DNA of 20,637 nt from AG1 sp035559775 (GCA_035559775.1 DATMAU010000007.1:1-20637), one strand, 5' to 3'; counted from the first letter of the stretch, positions 8,537-16,077 are shown. A program made the numbers and translations. The notes: a model not told the origin generated them from the sequence alone.

Positions 8537-9592
8537 TTATGCCTTCACAATCTTCTTCCTAACCTTAACATACTCTCCGTAAGGTATGTAGCTCTTCCTC
8601 TTAATCATATCATCAACCGTGGGTGCGAGCGCTCTTCTCTCCTCGATCCTATCTAGAACAAGGATTGAGAATGCATCGGAACCAGCACCGCTCCCAAAAG
8701 GTGCTAGCAAGATCCTCGAGCCAGGCTTAGCCATATCAAGAACCCTGGCCAGCCCTAATAAGGCTGAGCCGTTGTATGTGTTTCCAACATAGGGCGTCAC
8801 TATACCCGGAAGTATTTTTTCTCTAGGCACGCCCAGCTTTGAACCAACCTGTAGAGGGAACTTCCCATTAGGCTGGTGGAATATAACATAGTCGAAGTCA
8901 GAGATCCTTAGCCCACTCTTATCTAGAAGCCCTTTAACAGCATTTATAATGTGGCTGAAATAAGCCGGCTCTCCAGTAAAGGCCTCACCATGTTCAGGAT
9001 ATGGGAAACCCTCTCTTCTCCAGAAATCGGGGGTATCTGTGATATAGCTATAGCTATCCTCTATAATAGCTACAGAGTTAGAAGGATCTCCGATCACGAA
9101 GGCTGCACCACCACTGCTAGCAGTAAATTCAAGAACATCTCCTGGCGAGGCCTGGGCAGTATCAGCACCTATAACTAGCGAGGCCTTGATCATACCGCTT
9201 GCTATAAGCCCTACGCTGATCCTCATAGCCTCCGATGCCGCTCTACATGCGAACTCGAGATCCGATGCGAGCTTCTGGGGAGGTATGCCGAGAGCCTCGG
9301 CAATTATGGTGGCGCTCGGCTTAACAGCATATGGTTTAGACTCTGTACCAACAAAAACAGCACCAACTTCCCCAGGATCTATCTTTGCCCTCATGAGAGC
9401 ATATCTAGAGGCCTCCCAACCGATAGTAATGGTATCCTCATCCACACCGCCTACAGCCTTCTCCTCGATCCATAGGCTTTTAACGACAGAGTCGTCATAG
9501 CCCCAGATCCTGGCAATCTCAGACGCCTTAAGCCTATATAAGGGGATATATGCTCCCCAACCCATTATACCAGCCTGCGGCTTAGCGGGCAA
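8537..9592 (-). CDS. Hydroxymethylglutaryl-CoA synthase (archaeal)
   Basis: It condenses acetyl-CoA with acetoacetyl-CoA to HMG-CoA. The 351-residue length is typical for archaeal enzymes. The catalytic triad is visible: Glu in IEEKAVGG (about 43-45), nucleophile Cys116 in LEFACRAASEA, and His239 in FHQPNGKFP. GNTYNGSALLGLARVL and FGSGAGSDAF are the C-terminal family motifs. The start is TTG at 9592 with a strong GGAGGTG eight bases upstream; ATG (codon 10) is a weaker choice. It is the first gene of the operon, with its own TATA box. Confidence 0.97.
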   Translation of the reverse strand: MPAKPQAGIMGWGAYIPLYRLKASEIARIWGYDDSVVKSLWIEEKAVGGVDEDTITIGWEASRYALMRAKIDPGEVGAVFVGTESKPYAVKPSATIIAEALGIPPQKLASDLEFACRAASEAMRISVGLIASGMIKASLVIGADTAQASPGDVLEFTASSGGAAFVIGDPSNSVAIIEDSYSYITDTPDFWRREGFPYPEHGEAFTGEPAYFSHIINAVKGLLDKSGLRISDFDYVIFHQPNGKFPLQVGSKLGVPREKILPGIVTPYVGNTYNGSALLGLARVLDMAKPGSRILLAPFGSGAGSDAFSILVLDRIEERRALAPTVDDMIKRKSYIPYGEYVKVRKKIVKA

Positions 9593-9602
9593 AACACTTA
9601 CA

Positions 9603-9640
9603 CCTCCTTATCTTGGGTTATGGGGTATATATATTATCGT
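9603..9640 (-). promoter_or_regulatory. Promoter and ribosome site of the mevalonate operon
   Basis: On the minus strand a TATA box, AATATATATACC (about 9637-9626), lies ~35-45 bases before the start. GGAGGTG (9609-9603) is the Shine-Dalgarno sequence that supports the TTG start at 9592. Confidence 0.7.
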
Positions 9641-9675
9641 CAAATGACTTTGTTCAAATCGACAATTGTCGAAAA

Positions 9676-10554
9676 CTATGATGCTTTCCTAAGAATAATA
9701 ACTATAGAGACAGATGTAATATATGAGAACGGCAAGATCCTACCAAACCTCTCAAGTGTATGGAGCGCGTTAAAAACCCTACCAACAATAGATCCTCCTT
9801 TCTCAGATATCCTGGAAGGTATGAGGGATGTGAAGGTATGGAGAGGAACGATATCGATCACCTTAAACCCAGAGGATCTTGCAGCCTCGATAACTTCTGG
9901 GAGAGAGTATAGCCTAATATAATATCCCCCCAAATCCCAGTAGAACTTATAACCCTTTCTAAAGACGCTTAAAAGGGATCCCAGATACTCCCTAACAGAG
10001 TTTCTGAAAACCAGCGCTTCGTACATATTATCAATACTACTAGCACTATCAAAATCAAAGACAACAATACCCCCGCTTCTAAGGATCCTGTTAACACCCA
10101 TTAAAAAGAGATTTAGTTCTTCTATATGGTTAACAACCGAGCCAAGAGCAACTGCAAGATCAAAAGCTCTTCCCCTGAGTGGAGGTAGTCTTGCATCAGC
10201 CACTATACCCTCCAACCCTCTGGATCTGAGGATACCAATGGATCTAGACGATATATCAACACCAATAACATTGTATCCAAGACCCCTTAGATAACTACTC
10301 CAATAGCCGGTGCCACACCCAATATCAGCAATAAGAGACCCTTTTGGAATACCACTAACAGCACGGTCTAAGATCTGTTTCAATACTAAGTAATGCTCCC
10401 TATAGAAGGGGGAATAATTAGCAAAGAAAGTATCATATAGGTCAGCCACGGAGTCGTAGAACTCTATTAACCTAGCAACAGAGGATCTAGCCTTACTCCT
10501 CGTAGATTTAGAACTATCAACCACAGCCTCACTGGAGGATGATGTCAGAGGCAC
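9676..10554 (-). CDS. Class I SAM-dependent methyltransferase, substrate unknown
   Basis: A 292-residue Rossmann-fold methyltransferase. Motif I is IADIGCGTGYW (74-84), the acidic end of strand 2 is VIGVDIS (96-102), motif IV-like LAVALGSVVNHI follows (about 133-144), and IVVFDFDSA ends strand 5. The first ~25 residues are Ser/Arg-rich and probably disordered. The C-terminal third (about 200-290) has a hydrophobic tail, ITSVSIVIIL. Length and motifs resemble ubiE-type small-molecule methyltransferases; the substrate cannot be read. The start is GTG 10554 with GGAGG five bases upstream (10564-10560). It precedes the mevalonate operon on the same strand by 83 bases but a separate promoter lies between. 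Confidence 0.85.
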   Translation of the reverse strand: MPLTSSSSEAVVDSSKSTRSKARSSVARLIEFYDSVADLYDTFFANYSPFYREHYLVLKQILDRAVSGIPKGSLIADIGCGTGYWSSYLRGLGYNVIGVDISSRSIGILRSRGLEGIVADARLPPLRGRAFDLAVALGSVVNHIEELNLFLMGVNRILRSGGIVVFDFDSASSIDNMYEALVFRNSVREYLGSLLSVFRKGYKFYWDLGGYYIRLYSLPEVIEAARSSGFKVIDIVPLHTFTSLIPSRISEKGGSIVGRVFNALHTLERFGRILPFSYITSVSIVIILRKAS

Positions 10555-10585
10555 CCCCGCCTCCTTCGTTTAACTAATAGATAGG

Positions 10586-10600
10586 GGTAAATTAAATCTT
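10586..10600 (-). promoter_or_regulatory. Promoter of the methyltransferase gene
   Basis: The minus strand reads AAGATTTAATTTACC, a TATA box with a purine BRE-like flank, ~35-45 bases before the GTG start, which leaves room for a short leader with the GGAGG site. Confidence 0.6.
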
Positions 10601-10650
10601 TAGCCCATATCGTACGGCAGAGAGACCAAATAACTAATGGGAGTAACGAC

Positions 10651-10906
10651 AACCTATAAAAATACATTTCACGAGGGTTAGAGAGCACGGTGTTCCGGAA
10701 ACCTACGTGAATCCGAGAAACATATCAAAGCAATGCCCAATACATAGAAACGGCTCAATGATGATGTCTACACCATAAGTAAAGAGAAACAGCATGGAGA
10801 TATTGTAGCATGTTACAACACATTACTCAAAGCTCTGGGTGGTGAGAGCAACACTCAAAGTCGCCCGAGACCCGTCTTAGATAGAAGCCCCATACCGTTG
10901 GGCTAA
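10651..10906 (+). pseudogene. Decayed TnpB (IS200/IS605 family) C-terminal remnant
   Basis: One frame reads HGVPETYVNPRNISKQCPIH (within 10660-10755), which matches the TnpB segment before and at the first zinc-ligand pair (NPRNTSxxCPIH in crenarchaeal members). It then meets a stop (TAA at about 10775). In another frame the text continues with DIVACYNTLLKALGG and ends ...VLDRSPIPLG-stop at 10904-10906, matching the usual TnpB tail RDxxACxNLLxRA. The second zinc pair is lost and a frameshift plus stops lie between. Only the C-terminal quarter survives; no TnpA or N-terminal RuvC part is present. It is not a functional nuclease. Confidence 0.6.
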
Positions 10907-11030
10907 AGCGTCATGAACCCACAGGGATCCCAAGATCCCTATAGGCAAGGGTGAAGCCCAGGGGCAAACGGCTGGCTATAGAGTTTCACTATGAAGTTAC
11001 GAAACAGTTTAGTAGCGACAACTAAACCTC
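10907..11030 (+). other. Possible IS605 right end / relic guide-RNA region
   Basis: Directly after the TnpB remnant come a perfect hairpin GGGATC-CCAA-GATCCC (10924-10939), a GGGTGAAGCCC segment (10950-10960), and a second perfect hairpin GTTTAGT-AGCGACA-ACTAAAC (11007-11027). IS605-family right ends carry hairpins and encode the TnpB guide RNA, so this may be the fossil of that region. Element boundaries are not visible. Confidence 0.35.
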
Positions 11031-11113
11031 AATAGGATCATGTACTAGGTATATATTGAAGGATCATGGATTTTGAGATGTCGTGCTGATTAGGTGTAGC
11101 GATCATTAACAAC

Positions 11114-12181
11114 TTAGGAGTAAGAATCACTGCACTTAATAATGTTACCTCCAGATGCTTTTCTCAATCTATTCATAACAGCAAGCCCAATGCCTTTCTC
11201 ATCGATCCCCACGACTATGCAGAGATCAGCATTGGTCTTATCAACGCTTCTCAGTGCTTTAAAAAGATTTTTAGCTATCTCAAACTTATTATCTTTCGAG
11301 CCCATGGAGATATACTCAACGCCCAATAGATCTCCTAGATAGGATAGCTCATTATAGCCAACTATACATAGCCTATAACCTTTTCCGATAAGATCCTTGG
11401 CTAGATCCTCAACACAGCGGGCTATTCCAGGCGCGTCTTCGATCAGGATCAGTTTTTTATCAGGAGCATAATGTCTATATCTCATGCCCGGGGCGAGGGC
11501 CTTTTCCGCCTCTCCAAGACCTCTAGCAAAATCCGGGATCGATACTTTCATACCAACAACTCTCTCCAAATACTCAGGATCCACAGGACCTGGGCGGAGA
11601 AGTATCGGCGGTTTTCTGGTCAGATCCACTACCGTAGATTCAACCCCTAAGAAAGTCTCCCCACCGTCTATCACGAGATCCACCAAATCTCCTAAATCCT
11701 CGATCACATGCTCAGCGGTAGTAGGGCTAGGCTTCCCAGACCTATTGGCGCTCGGGGCGGCAATAGGTCTTCCAAGCCCTTCTATGAGGGCTAAGGCAAC
11801 TGGGTGTGCAGGCATCCTCACAGCGACTAAGGGTAGCTTGGCAGTAGCCTCGTCAGGAATACCTGGTCTTTTCTTTAGAACCACTGTAAACGGGCCAGGC
11901 CAGAGAATCCTCAGAATGTTTATAACATCGCTACTAACATCCTCAACAATCTCAAACAACATGTTAAACGAGCTTATATGAAGTATCACCGGGTTATCTA
12001 TAGGTCTCCCCTTAACCTCAAAGACCCTCCTTATAGCTCTCGGATTATAAGCGTCAGCTCCAAGCCCGTAAACAGTCTCTGTGGGGAAAGCCACAATTCC
12101 TCCTTTGCTAAGCACCTCTACCGCTTCAGCGATTCTCACTGGATCTGGTGTCAGAGGATCTACACGTATAGTCTTAGGCAA
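11114..12181 (-). CDS. L-threonylcarbamoyladenylate synthase (Sua5/TsaC2)
   Basis: It makes threonylcarbamoyl-AMP from Thr, bicarbonate and ATP, the donor for the universal t6A37 modification of ANN-decoding tRNAs; Kae1/Bud32 partners use it. The YrdC domain (about 10-205) shows FPTETVYGLGADA, KGRPIDNPVILHI, PSANRSGKPSPT and LLRPG. The PGMRYRHYAP linker (about 231-240) leads to a C-terminal Sua5 domain to residue ~345, so this is the long Sua5 form and not the short TsaC. The start is TTG at 12181 because the conserved sequence begins immediately and no ATG is near. It lies 44 bases after the ferredoxin oxidoreductase gene on the same strand, so shared transcription is possible. Confidence 0.93.
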   Translation of the reverse strand: MPKTIRVDPLTPDPVRIAEAVEVLSKGGIVAFPTETVYGLGADAYNPRAIRRVFEVKGRPIDNPVILHISSFNMLFEIVEDVSSDVINILRILWPGPFTVVLKKRPGIPDEATAKLPLVAVRMPAHPVALALIEGLGRPIAAPSANRSGKPSPTTAEHVIEDLGDLVDLVIDGGETFLGVESTVVDLTRKPPILLRPGPVDPEYLERVVGMKVSIPDFARGLGEAEKALAPGMRYRHYAPDKKLILIEDAPGIARCVEDLAKDLIGKGYRLCIVGYNELSYLGDLLGVEYISMGSKDNKFEIAKNLFKALRSVDKTNADLCIVVGIDEKGIGLAVMNRLRKASGGNIIKCSDSYS

Positions 12182-12225
12182 AAACCAACCCTGAAGAAGC
12201 TGAAGAATTAGGTGTGTTTGGGTAT

Positions 12226-13146
12226 CTATACGATCCTGGGTGCTATTATCCTCTCAACACTAATCGTGGGTTTACCCTCAATCTCTACTGGGATCTTGGC
12301 TGGCGGAAGTTTAAGATAGCCTGGTATCCTCTCAGCGATCCTCTCCTCATATGTTGGTACAAGCTGGTTCTGGTAGAAGATCCCTACGTATATTTTATCT
12401 CCCCACCCAGCATATTCCCATGCTCTCTTAGCCTTCTCATCGGCCTCCTCAGGACTCTTAACAACAGGATCCCAGCCAGGGATCGATTCGAGCTTCGCGA
12501 TCCTCTGCGCGTAGACTTCTTTTGTATATACATCGTTATAAGTCGGGCACGGCTGAACCACCTCAACTAATGCAAGTCCCTTGTGCTGTATAGCCCTCTT
12601 AATCAGCTCCTTAAGATGGGGAACATCGTAGGCATAGCCCCTAGCTATGAATGTAAATCCAGAGGCGAGAGCCAGCCTTATAGGGTTAACAGCATCCTGT
12701 ATATTGGCCCTGGGCAGCGACTTTGTCTTAATACCTCTTGGAAGTGTTGGAGAAGCCTGACCCTTTGTGAGCCCGTAAACCTGGTTGTTATGAACTATCA
12801 CCGTTATATCGGGGTTTCTCCTACCAATAGATACAAAATGCCCAACACCTATGCCAAGCTGATCTCCATCACCACCAAAAACTATAACCTCAAGCTCTGG
12901 GTTAGCCAGCTTAATCCCAAAAGCGAACGGAACAGCCCTCCCATGGAGTGTATGAACACCATTAGCATTTATATAGTGCGGAATTTTCCCGGAGCATCCT
13001 ATACCGCCTACCACAACCACCTTCGACGGATCGAGCTTAAGCTCGCCAAAAGCCATTATCGCAGCATTAAGTATACCATAGTCGCCGCAACCAGGGCACC
13101 AGTCAGGGTTGAGACCAGACCTGAAGAGCTGTTGAAGCTGAGCCAT
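12226..13146 (-). CDS. 2-oxoacid:ferredoxin oxidoreductase, beta subunit
   Basis: This is the TPP-binding subunit of a CoA-acylating 2-oxoacid:ferredoxin oxidoreductase (pyruvate or 2-oxoglutarate type), which oxidatively decarboxylates 2-oxoacids to acyl-CoA and reduces ferredoxin. The 306 residues show the [4Fe-4S] ligands C17-x2-C20 (WCPGCGDYG), C51 (GIGCSGK) and C200 (QPCPTYN), the TPP/Mg motif GDGDQLGIGVGH (92-103) and NNQVYGLTKGQASPT (120-134), as in the crenarchaeal two-subunit enzymes. ATG 13146 follows an AGGTG ribosome site. The fused gamma-alpha subunit normally lies immediately upstream, but here that place holds a divergent tRNA-Ser, so the partner must be elsewhere. Confidence 0.93.
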   Translation of the reverse strand: MAQLQQLFRSGLNPDWCPGCGDYGILNAAIMAFGELKLDPSKVVVVGGIGCSGKIPHYINANGVHTLHGRAVPFAFGIKLANPELEVIVFGGDGDQLGIGVGHFVSIGRRNPDITVIVHNNQVYGLTKGQASPTLPRGIKTKSLPRANIQDAVNPIRLALASGFTFIARGYAYDVPHLKELIKRAIQHKGLALVEVVQPCPTYNDVYTKEVYAQRIAKLESIPGWDPVVKSPEEADEKAKRAWEYAGWGDKIYVGIFYQNQLVPTYEERIAERIPGYLKLPPAKIPVEIEGKPTISVERIIAPRIV

Positions 13147-13225
13147 AGCCTATACACCTTTATACCACATAAATCACCACTACGGAGCTAAAAAGGAAGA
13201 GCCTCATGTAAGATGTGAACAGTCG

Positions 13226-13233
13226 GATATAAG
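13226..13233 (+). promoter_or_regulatory. tRNA-Ser promoter TATA box
   Basis: GATATAAG lies 25-32 bases before the tRNA 5' end, the spacing expected for transcription starting at or close to the mature end. Confidence 0.6.
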
Positions 13234-13257
13234 GGAGAGAGGAATCTAAAAAGATAG

Positions 13258-13368
13258 GCCGGGGTGCCCGAGCGGCCCAAGGGGGTGGGCTCGAGACCTC
13301 CAGCATAGAAAACGTGGGAGACCCACTGGGGCTCCCACCCCGCGCGGGTTCGAATCCCGCCCCCGGCG
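13258..13368 (+). tRNA. tRNA-Ser(CGA) with 25-nt intron
   Basis: The acceptor stem is GCCGGGG/CCCCGGC with G73; no CCA is encoded. The D stem is CCC/GGG. The anticodon stem GTGGG/CCCAC closes the loop CT-CGA-G-A once the intron is removed. There is a long variable arm (TGGGG...CCCC) and a T arm GCGGG-TTCGAAT-CCCGC. Anticodon CGA (13292-13294), the long variable arm and G73 all indicate serine, reading UCG. The intron sits at the standard 37/38 position. Confidence 0.93.
13296..13320 (+). other. tRNA-Ser intron at position 37/38
   Basis: The 25-nt insertion follows G37. The hexamer GAGACC occurs at both junctions (13293-ish and 13318-ish), so the boundary can slide by up to six bases without changing the product; 13296-13320 is the canonical placement. 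The inner pairing is short (TCCA with TGGG), so the BHB is not a perfect one. Confidence 0.8.
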
Positions 13369-13420
13369 CTAGAACATGCATTATAAAAGCTCCATCATTT
13401 AGAGAGTTTATTTCAGATCT

Positions 13421-13431
13421 ATTCCTTTTTA
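13421..13431 (+). terminator. Possible T-tract terminator after tRNA-Ser
   Basis: ATTCCTTTTTA, a T-rich run of the kind that ends archaeal transcripts, lies about 55 bases after the tRNA. Confidence 0.35.
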
Positions 13432-13651
13432 TGCAGCCCTTGTGCGCAGACGTCTCAGGTAAGTTACTAATATCAGTGTTGTCAATGCTTCTTTGAGACG
13501 CAATGGATCATGGGGGATATCGTTCTGAGCTTTTAATGTGGTGAAACTAGATCCGCTGCGTTGGATTGTGCGGCTATGTATCGCTAATGCCTTGCCTAGT
13601 TAATCCGGCTCCCAAGTATATGGTCTATGATGCTTTTGCTGAGGATCTTCA

Positions 13652-13659
13652 TTTAAATA
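13652..13659 (+). promoter_or_regulatory. TATA box for the membrane-anchored helical protein
   Basis: TTTAAATA is centred 27 bases before the GTG at 13683, which predicts a leaderless mRNA and decides between the adjacent TTG (13680) and GTG codons. Confidence 0.6.
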
Positions 13660-13682
13660 CTTCTGAATATAAACACTAATTG

Positions 13683-14417
13683 GTGGCCAAAATATCTCAA
13701 CATAGATCGTGGGGCATAATAATGGTTGGTGTGATCATAGTCGCAACTATATTCTTCGCTATAGGATACTTTGCCGCGCCTCCTAAACTCATCACAACGA
13801 CAACAACAGCGATAAGCACAGCTACACGGGTTTCAACAATAACAACAACAGCTACAGCTACGGTTACAACCACAACCGGAACCGCATCGGATCTGAGGGC
13901 TCTACTGAGATCCCTATTGATCCAGCATGGAGAGGGGCATAGACTTTTCGCCTACTCATTATACTATAAGGATAAGCAGTTGCAGCAAGTAGCTGTTAAC
14001 GAGCTGCTAGCTAACTCAAAAGCTCTTGGAGATGCTGTTGCTCTGGTTTATGGGAGAGGCGCAGGGGACAGGTTTACAGAGTTATTCAATGGACATATAA
14101 TGGCAGTACATGCCTACTACATCGGTACATTCGCTGGGAACGAGACGGGTAAGAAGGAGGCTATTGACGCTCTTCTAAAGAACGCCATGGAGTTAGCAAC
14201 ATTTCTCTCACAGGCTAACCCTTATCTGTCTAAAGATGCTGTGTTCTCACTACTGAGGGATCATGGGTTACAGGCTATGAGACAGACTGATCTTCTAGCA
14301 CAGGGAAAAATCTCTGAGGAGAGCAGTCTCTACGTCTCAATGAGAAACACGCTGATCATAATAGCAGATGCCCTCTCAGATGCCATTATGAAGCAGTTCC
14401 CCGATAAGTTTAAATAA
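13683..14417 (+). CDS. Membrane-anchored helical-bundle protein with conserved histidines, function unknown
   Basis: About 244 residues. A single N-terminal transmembrane segment (about 12-32, WGIIMVGVIIVATIFFAIGY) is followed by a Thr/Ser/Ala-rich linker (about 37-68), as in archaeal exported, probably O-glycosylated stalks. The all-helical domain (about 70-244) should lie outside the cell. Its pattern, including LFNGHIMAVHAYYIGTFAGN, FLSQANPYLSKDAV, LRDHGLQ and the terminal QFPDKF, resembles a family of soluble bacterial (mainly Firmicutes) proteins, often mis-annotated as acetylglutamate kinase or glycosyltransferase, that share LLTEHLLIA, FLASINPYW, DHLRLT and IIRQFPEKF. Five histidines (83, 87, 139, 144 and 195, +/-1) sit on predicted helix faces and could bind metal or cofactor; that is inference. 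Confidence 0.8.
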   Translation: MAKISQHRSWGIIMVGVIIVATIFFAIGYFAAPPKLITTTTTAISTATRVSTITTTATATVTTTTGTASDLRALLRSLLIQHGEGHRLFAYSLYYKDKQLQQVAVNELLANSKALGDAVALVYGRGAGDRFTELFNGHIMAVHAYYIGTFAGNETGKKEAIDALLKNAMELATFLSQANPYLSKDAVFSLLRDHGLQAMRQTDLLAQGKISEESSLYVSMRNTLIIIADALSDAIMKQFPDKFK

Positions 14418-14642
14418 AGCTCGGTGAGTGCTGAAAATGCTGGCAGCGTTGCCCTGCTACTGCTCCGCGGTTAGCGGTTAAGAATCTTTACAGATCTTTT
14501 TATTGTTTAGCATGAAAATACACGGTAGATAAGAATCTGTGCAAGGATAAAACAATAACAATAAACCGGATCGAGACCCTGGACGGTTAAGGCTTAGCTC
14601 AGAAAACAGTGGAGGGATCCTCAATGCTTTTTACTCCATATA
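14418..14642. other. Intergenic region with inverted repeat and SD-led mini-ORF
   Basis: The 225 bases hold a 9-bp inverted repeat TTATTGTTT/AAACAATAA (14500-14508 and 14550-14558, ~41-base loop) and a repeated TAAGAATCT (about 14479 and 14530). At the right end GGAGGG (14611-14616) precedes an ATG at 14624 that opens a 24-codon frame ending at 14698, out of frame with and overlapping the methyltransferase start. Confidence 0.4.
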
Positions 14643-15866
14643 GTGTATTTGAATGTGGATATAATGGTAATGAGGAGTGCGAGCTACATATACATTGACG
14701 ATGTAAAAAACATCAGATCCTTGTTCCTATACGATGAAAAAGTCATAGAATCTATTGTTAGAGCCTTGAGAGGAGATATTGATGATATACTTGCCTCGAT
14801 AACAAAGCCTCCTGTCGGGCTTTATATGAGGGTAAATCTTCTCAGAGCCTCTAGAGAAATGGTTATCGATATGATCGAGAGGGAGGGGTATAAGGCTTAT
14901 AGTGACGCTGTGCTTGAAGAAGCTATCTACATCCCTGTAGAGGGGCCTTATAAAGTAACGCTAAGAGGCAAGGTAGTGGTTGCTGATAAGAGAGCATCCG
15001 AGTCTGTTATGATGGGTTCTAACCTCTATGCACCAGGAGTTATTTCATGCGGAGATGTTAGGAAAGGAGACGAGGTTACGATCATATCTGAGAACGGGAT
15101 TATTTTAGCCAATGGAAAGGCTCTCATGGATTGCGAGGATGCATTGAGAATCAAGAAAGGGATCTTCGTAGAGGTCTTGGAAAGCCTATATAGAGCTGCA
15201 CCGCTGAGAGAGCTAAGCGTGTGGAGAGAGGGACTGGTTTATCCACAATCACTCCCATCAATGGTGGCTTCAAGGCTCCTCAACCCCCAAGCCCATGAGG
15301 TTATTATAGATATGTGCGCAGCACCAGGGGGCAAGACTGGACACCTAATAGAACTCTCGAAGGGTATGGCAACAATATATGCCATAGACCATTCAACCAC
15401 CAGGATCCAGGAGATGATGGGACACCTAGAAAGGCTTGGACATATAGGAAAAGCTGTGATCCTAAGACTTGATGCAAGATATCTAAGCAAAGATCTCGCA
15501 TATGTTAGACCAGACAAGATCATGCTAGACCCGCCATGCAGTTCCACAGGAGTAAGGCCTAAGATATGGCATAAATTCACATGGAGGGATCTTGAAAACA
15601 TTGTTAGATATCAAAGACAGCTACTAGAAGAAGCATCCAGAATCCTCAGGAACAGAGGTCTCCTCGTTTACTCAACATGCTCAATAACATATGACGAGAA
15701 CCAAGGGTTGGTGGAGGAGATGGTAAACAGAGGGATCTTTGAAGTAATCGAACCCCCCTCATGGGTTAAAAAGATAGCCAGGATCTCCGATCTAGGCACA
15801 ATCACGTTTGACCCTAGAGACAAGCACCCAGGATTCTTCATAGCACTCCTGAAGAAAACCAGCTGA
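14643..15866 (+). CDS. RNA cytosine-5 methyltransferase with PUA domain (NSUN6/RsmB family)
   Basis: This protein probably methylates C5 of cytosine in tRNA: archaeal homologues with this architecture, such as P. horikoshii PH1991, are NSUN6-like and modify C72. The 407 residues contain an N-terminal region, a PUA RNA-binding domain (about 105-178), and a Rossmann methyltransferase domain. Visible are the SAM loop DMCAAPGGKTGHL (223-235), AIDHS (247-251), motif IV DPPCSSTGVRP with Cys299, and motif VI YSTCSITYDEN with catalytic Cys346. Both catalytic cysteines are present. The start is uncertain: GTG 14643, GTG 14655, ATG 14664 and ATG 14670 are all in frame, and conserved sequence seems to begin only at about codon 10. 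A weak CATATAG (14637-14643) would fit leaderless initiation at ATG 14664. Confidence 0.93.
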   Translation: MYLNVDIMVMRSASYIYIDDVKNIRSLFLYDEKVIESIVRALRGDIDDILASITKPPVGLYMRVNLLRASREMVIDMIEREGYKAYSDAVLEEAIYIPVEGPYKVTLRGKVVVADKRASESVMMGSNLYAPGVISCGDVRKGDEVTIISENGIILANGKALMDCEDALRIKKGIFVEVLESLYRAAPLRELSVWREGLVYPQSLPSMVASRLLNPQAHEVIIDMCAAPGGKTGHLIELSKGMATIYAIDHSTTRIQEMMGHLERLGHIGKAVILRLDARYLSKDLAYVRPDKIMLDPPCSSTGVRPKIWHKFTWRDLENIVRYQRQLLEEASRILRNRGLLVYSTCSITYDENQGLVEEMVNRGIFEVIEPPSWVKKIARISDLGTITFDPRDKHPGFFIALLKKTS

Positions 15867-15952
15867 CCTAGGATTCCTAAGCTAGGTTAACGTAGAACAG
15901 CTACAAAGAACATGGATAGCGAAACAATTAATGTGAAACGATCCAAACAAAC

Positions 15953-16046
15953 CCGGGCTTCTCTATACTAGATCCTCTTCCCATTTTATAGAGAGGCTTT
16001 CAAGGTGAAAGTCTAAGCTCCATATACTTGGTAGCTTGGAACCCGG
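15953..16046 (+). ncRNA. Candidate structured RNA with three hairpins closed by an outer stem
   Basis: An 11-bp hairpin (15957-15967 with 15987-15997, one G-U pair, 19-nt loop) is followed by a 5-bp hairpin CTTTC/GAAAG (15997-16001, 16007-16011). A third, 8-bp hairpin AAGCTCCA/TGG-T-AGCTT follows (16015-16022, 16029-16037, one bulged T), and CCGGG/CCCGG (15953-15957, 16042-16046) closes the whole. A TATA-like CAATTAAT lies ~25 bases before, and a T5 tract in a palindrome follows at ~16087. I recognise no known family; it has no tRNA anticodon or T arm. It could also be a relic of a mobile element. Confidence 0.35.
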
Positions 16047-16077
16047 ATCAAACTATATAAATGACAACTTAATAACT

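Larger units (their letters stand above)
10555..11113. other. Intergenic region of 559 bases
   Basis: It holds the methyltransferase promoter at its left end, the TnpB remnant, and the hairpins listed separately. From 11031 to 11113 I see nothing beyond a TATA-like ATATAT at about 11052. No intact gene or tRNA is present. Confidence 0.6.
13369..13682. other. Intergenic region between tRNA-Ser and the membrane protein gene
   Basis: It holds the T-tract, an inverted repeat CGTCTCA/TGAGACG (13451-13457 and 13494-13500), and the TATA box of the next gene. I find no ORF or recognisable RNA gene. Confidence 0.5.

Noticed and set aside
9620..9922. 100-codon plus-strand frame starting beside the mevalonate promoter
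   Set aside because: Most of it is antisense to the methyltransferase C-terminus, which has clear motifs. The start has no ribosome site or correctly spaced TATA box.
13630..13675. C/D-box guide RNA (ATGATGC, CTGA, CTGA)
   Set aside because: The first box is off consensus and only six bases separate it from the next, too few for a guide; the region is better explained as the TATA box of the next gene.
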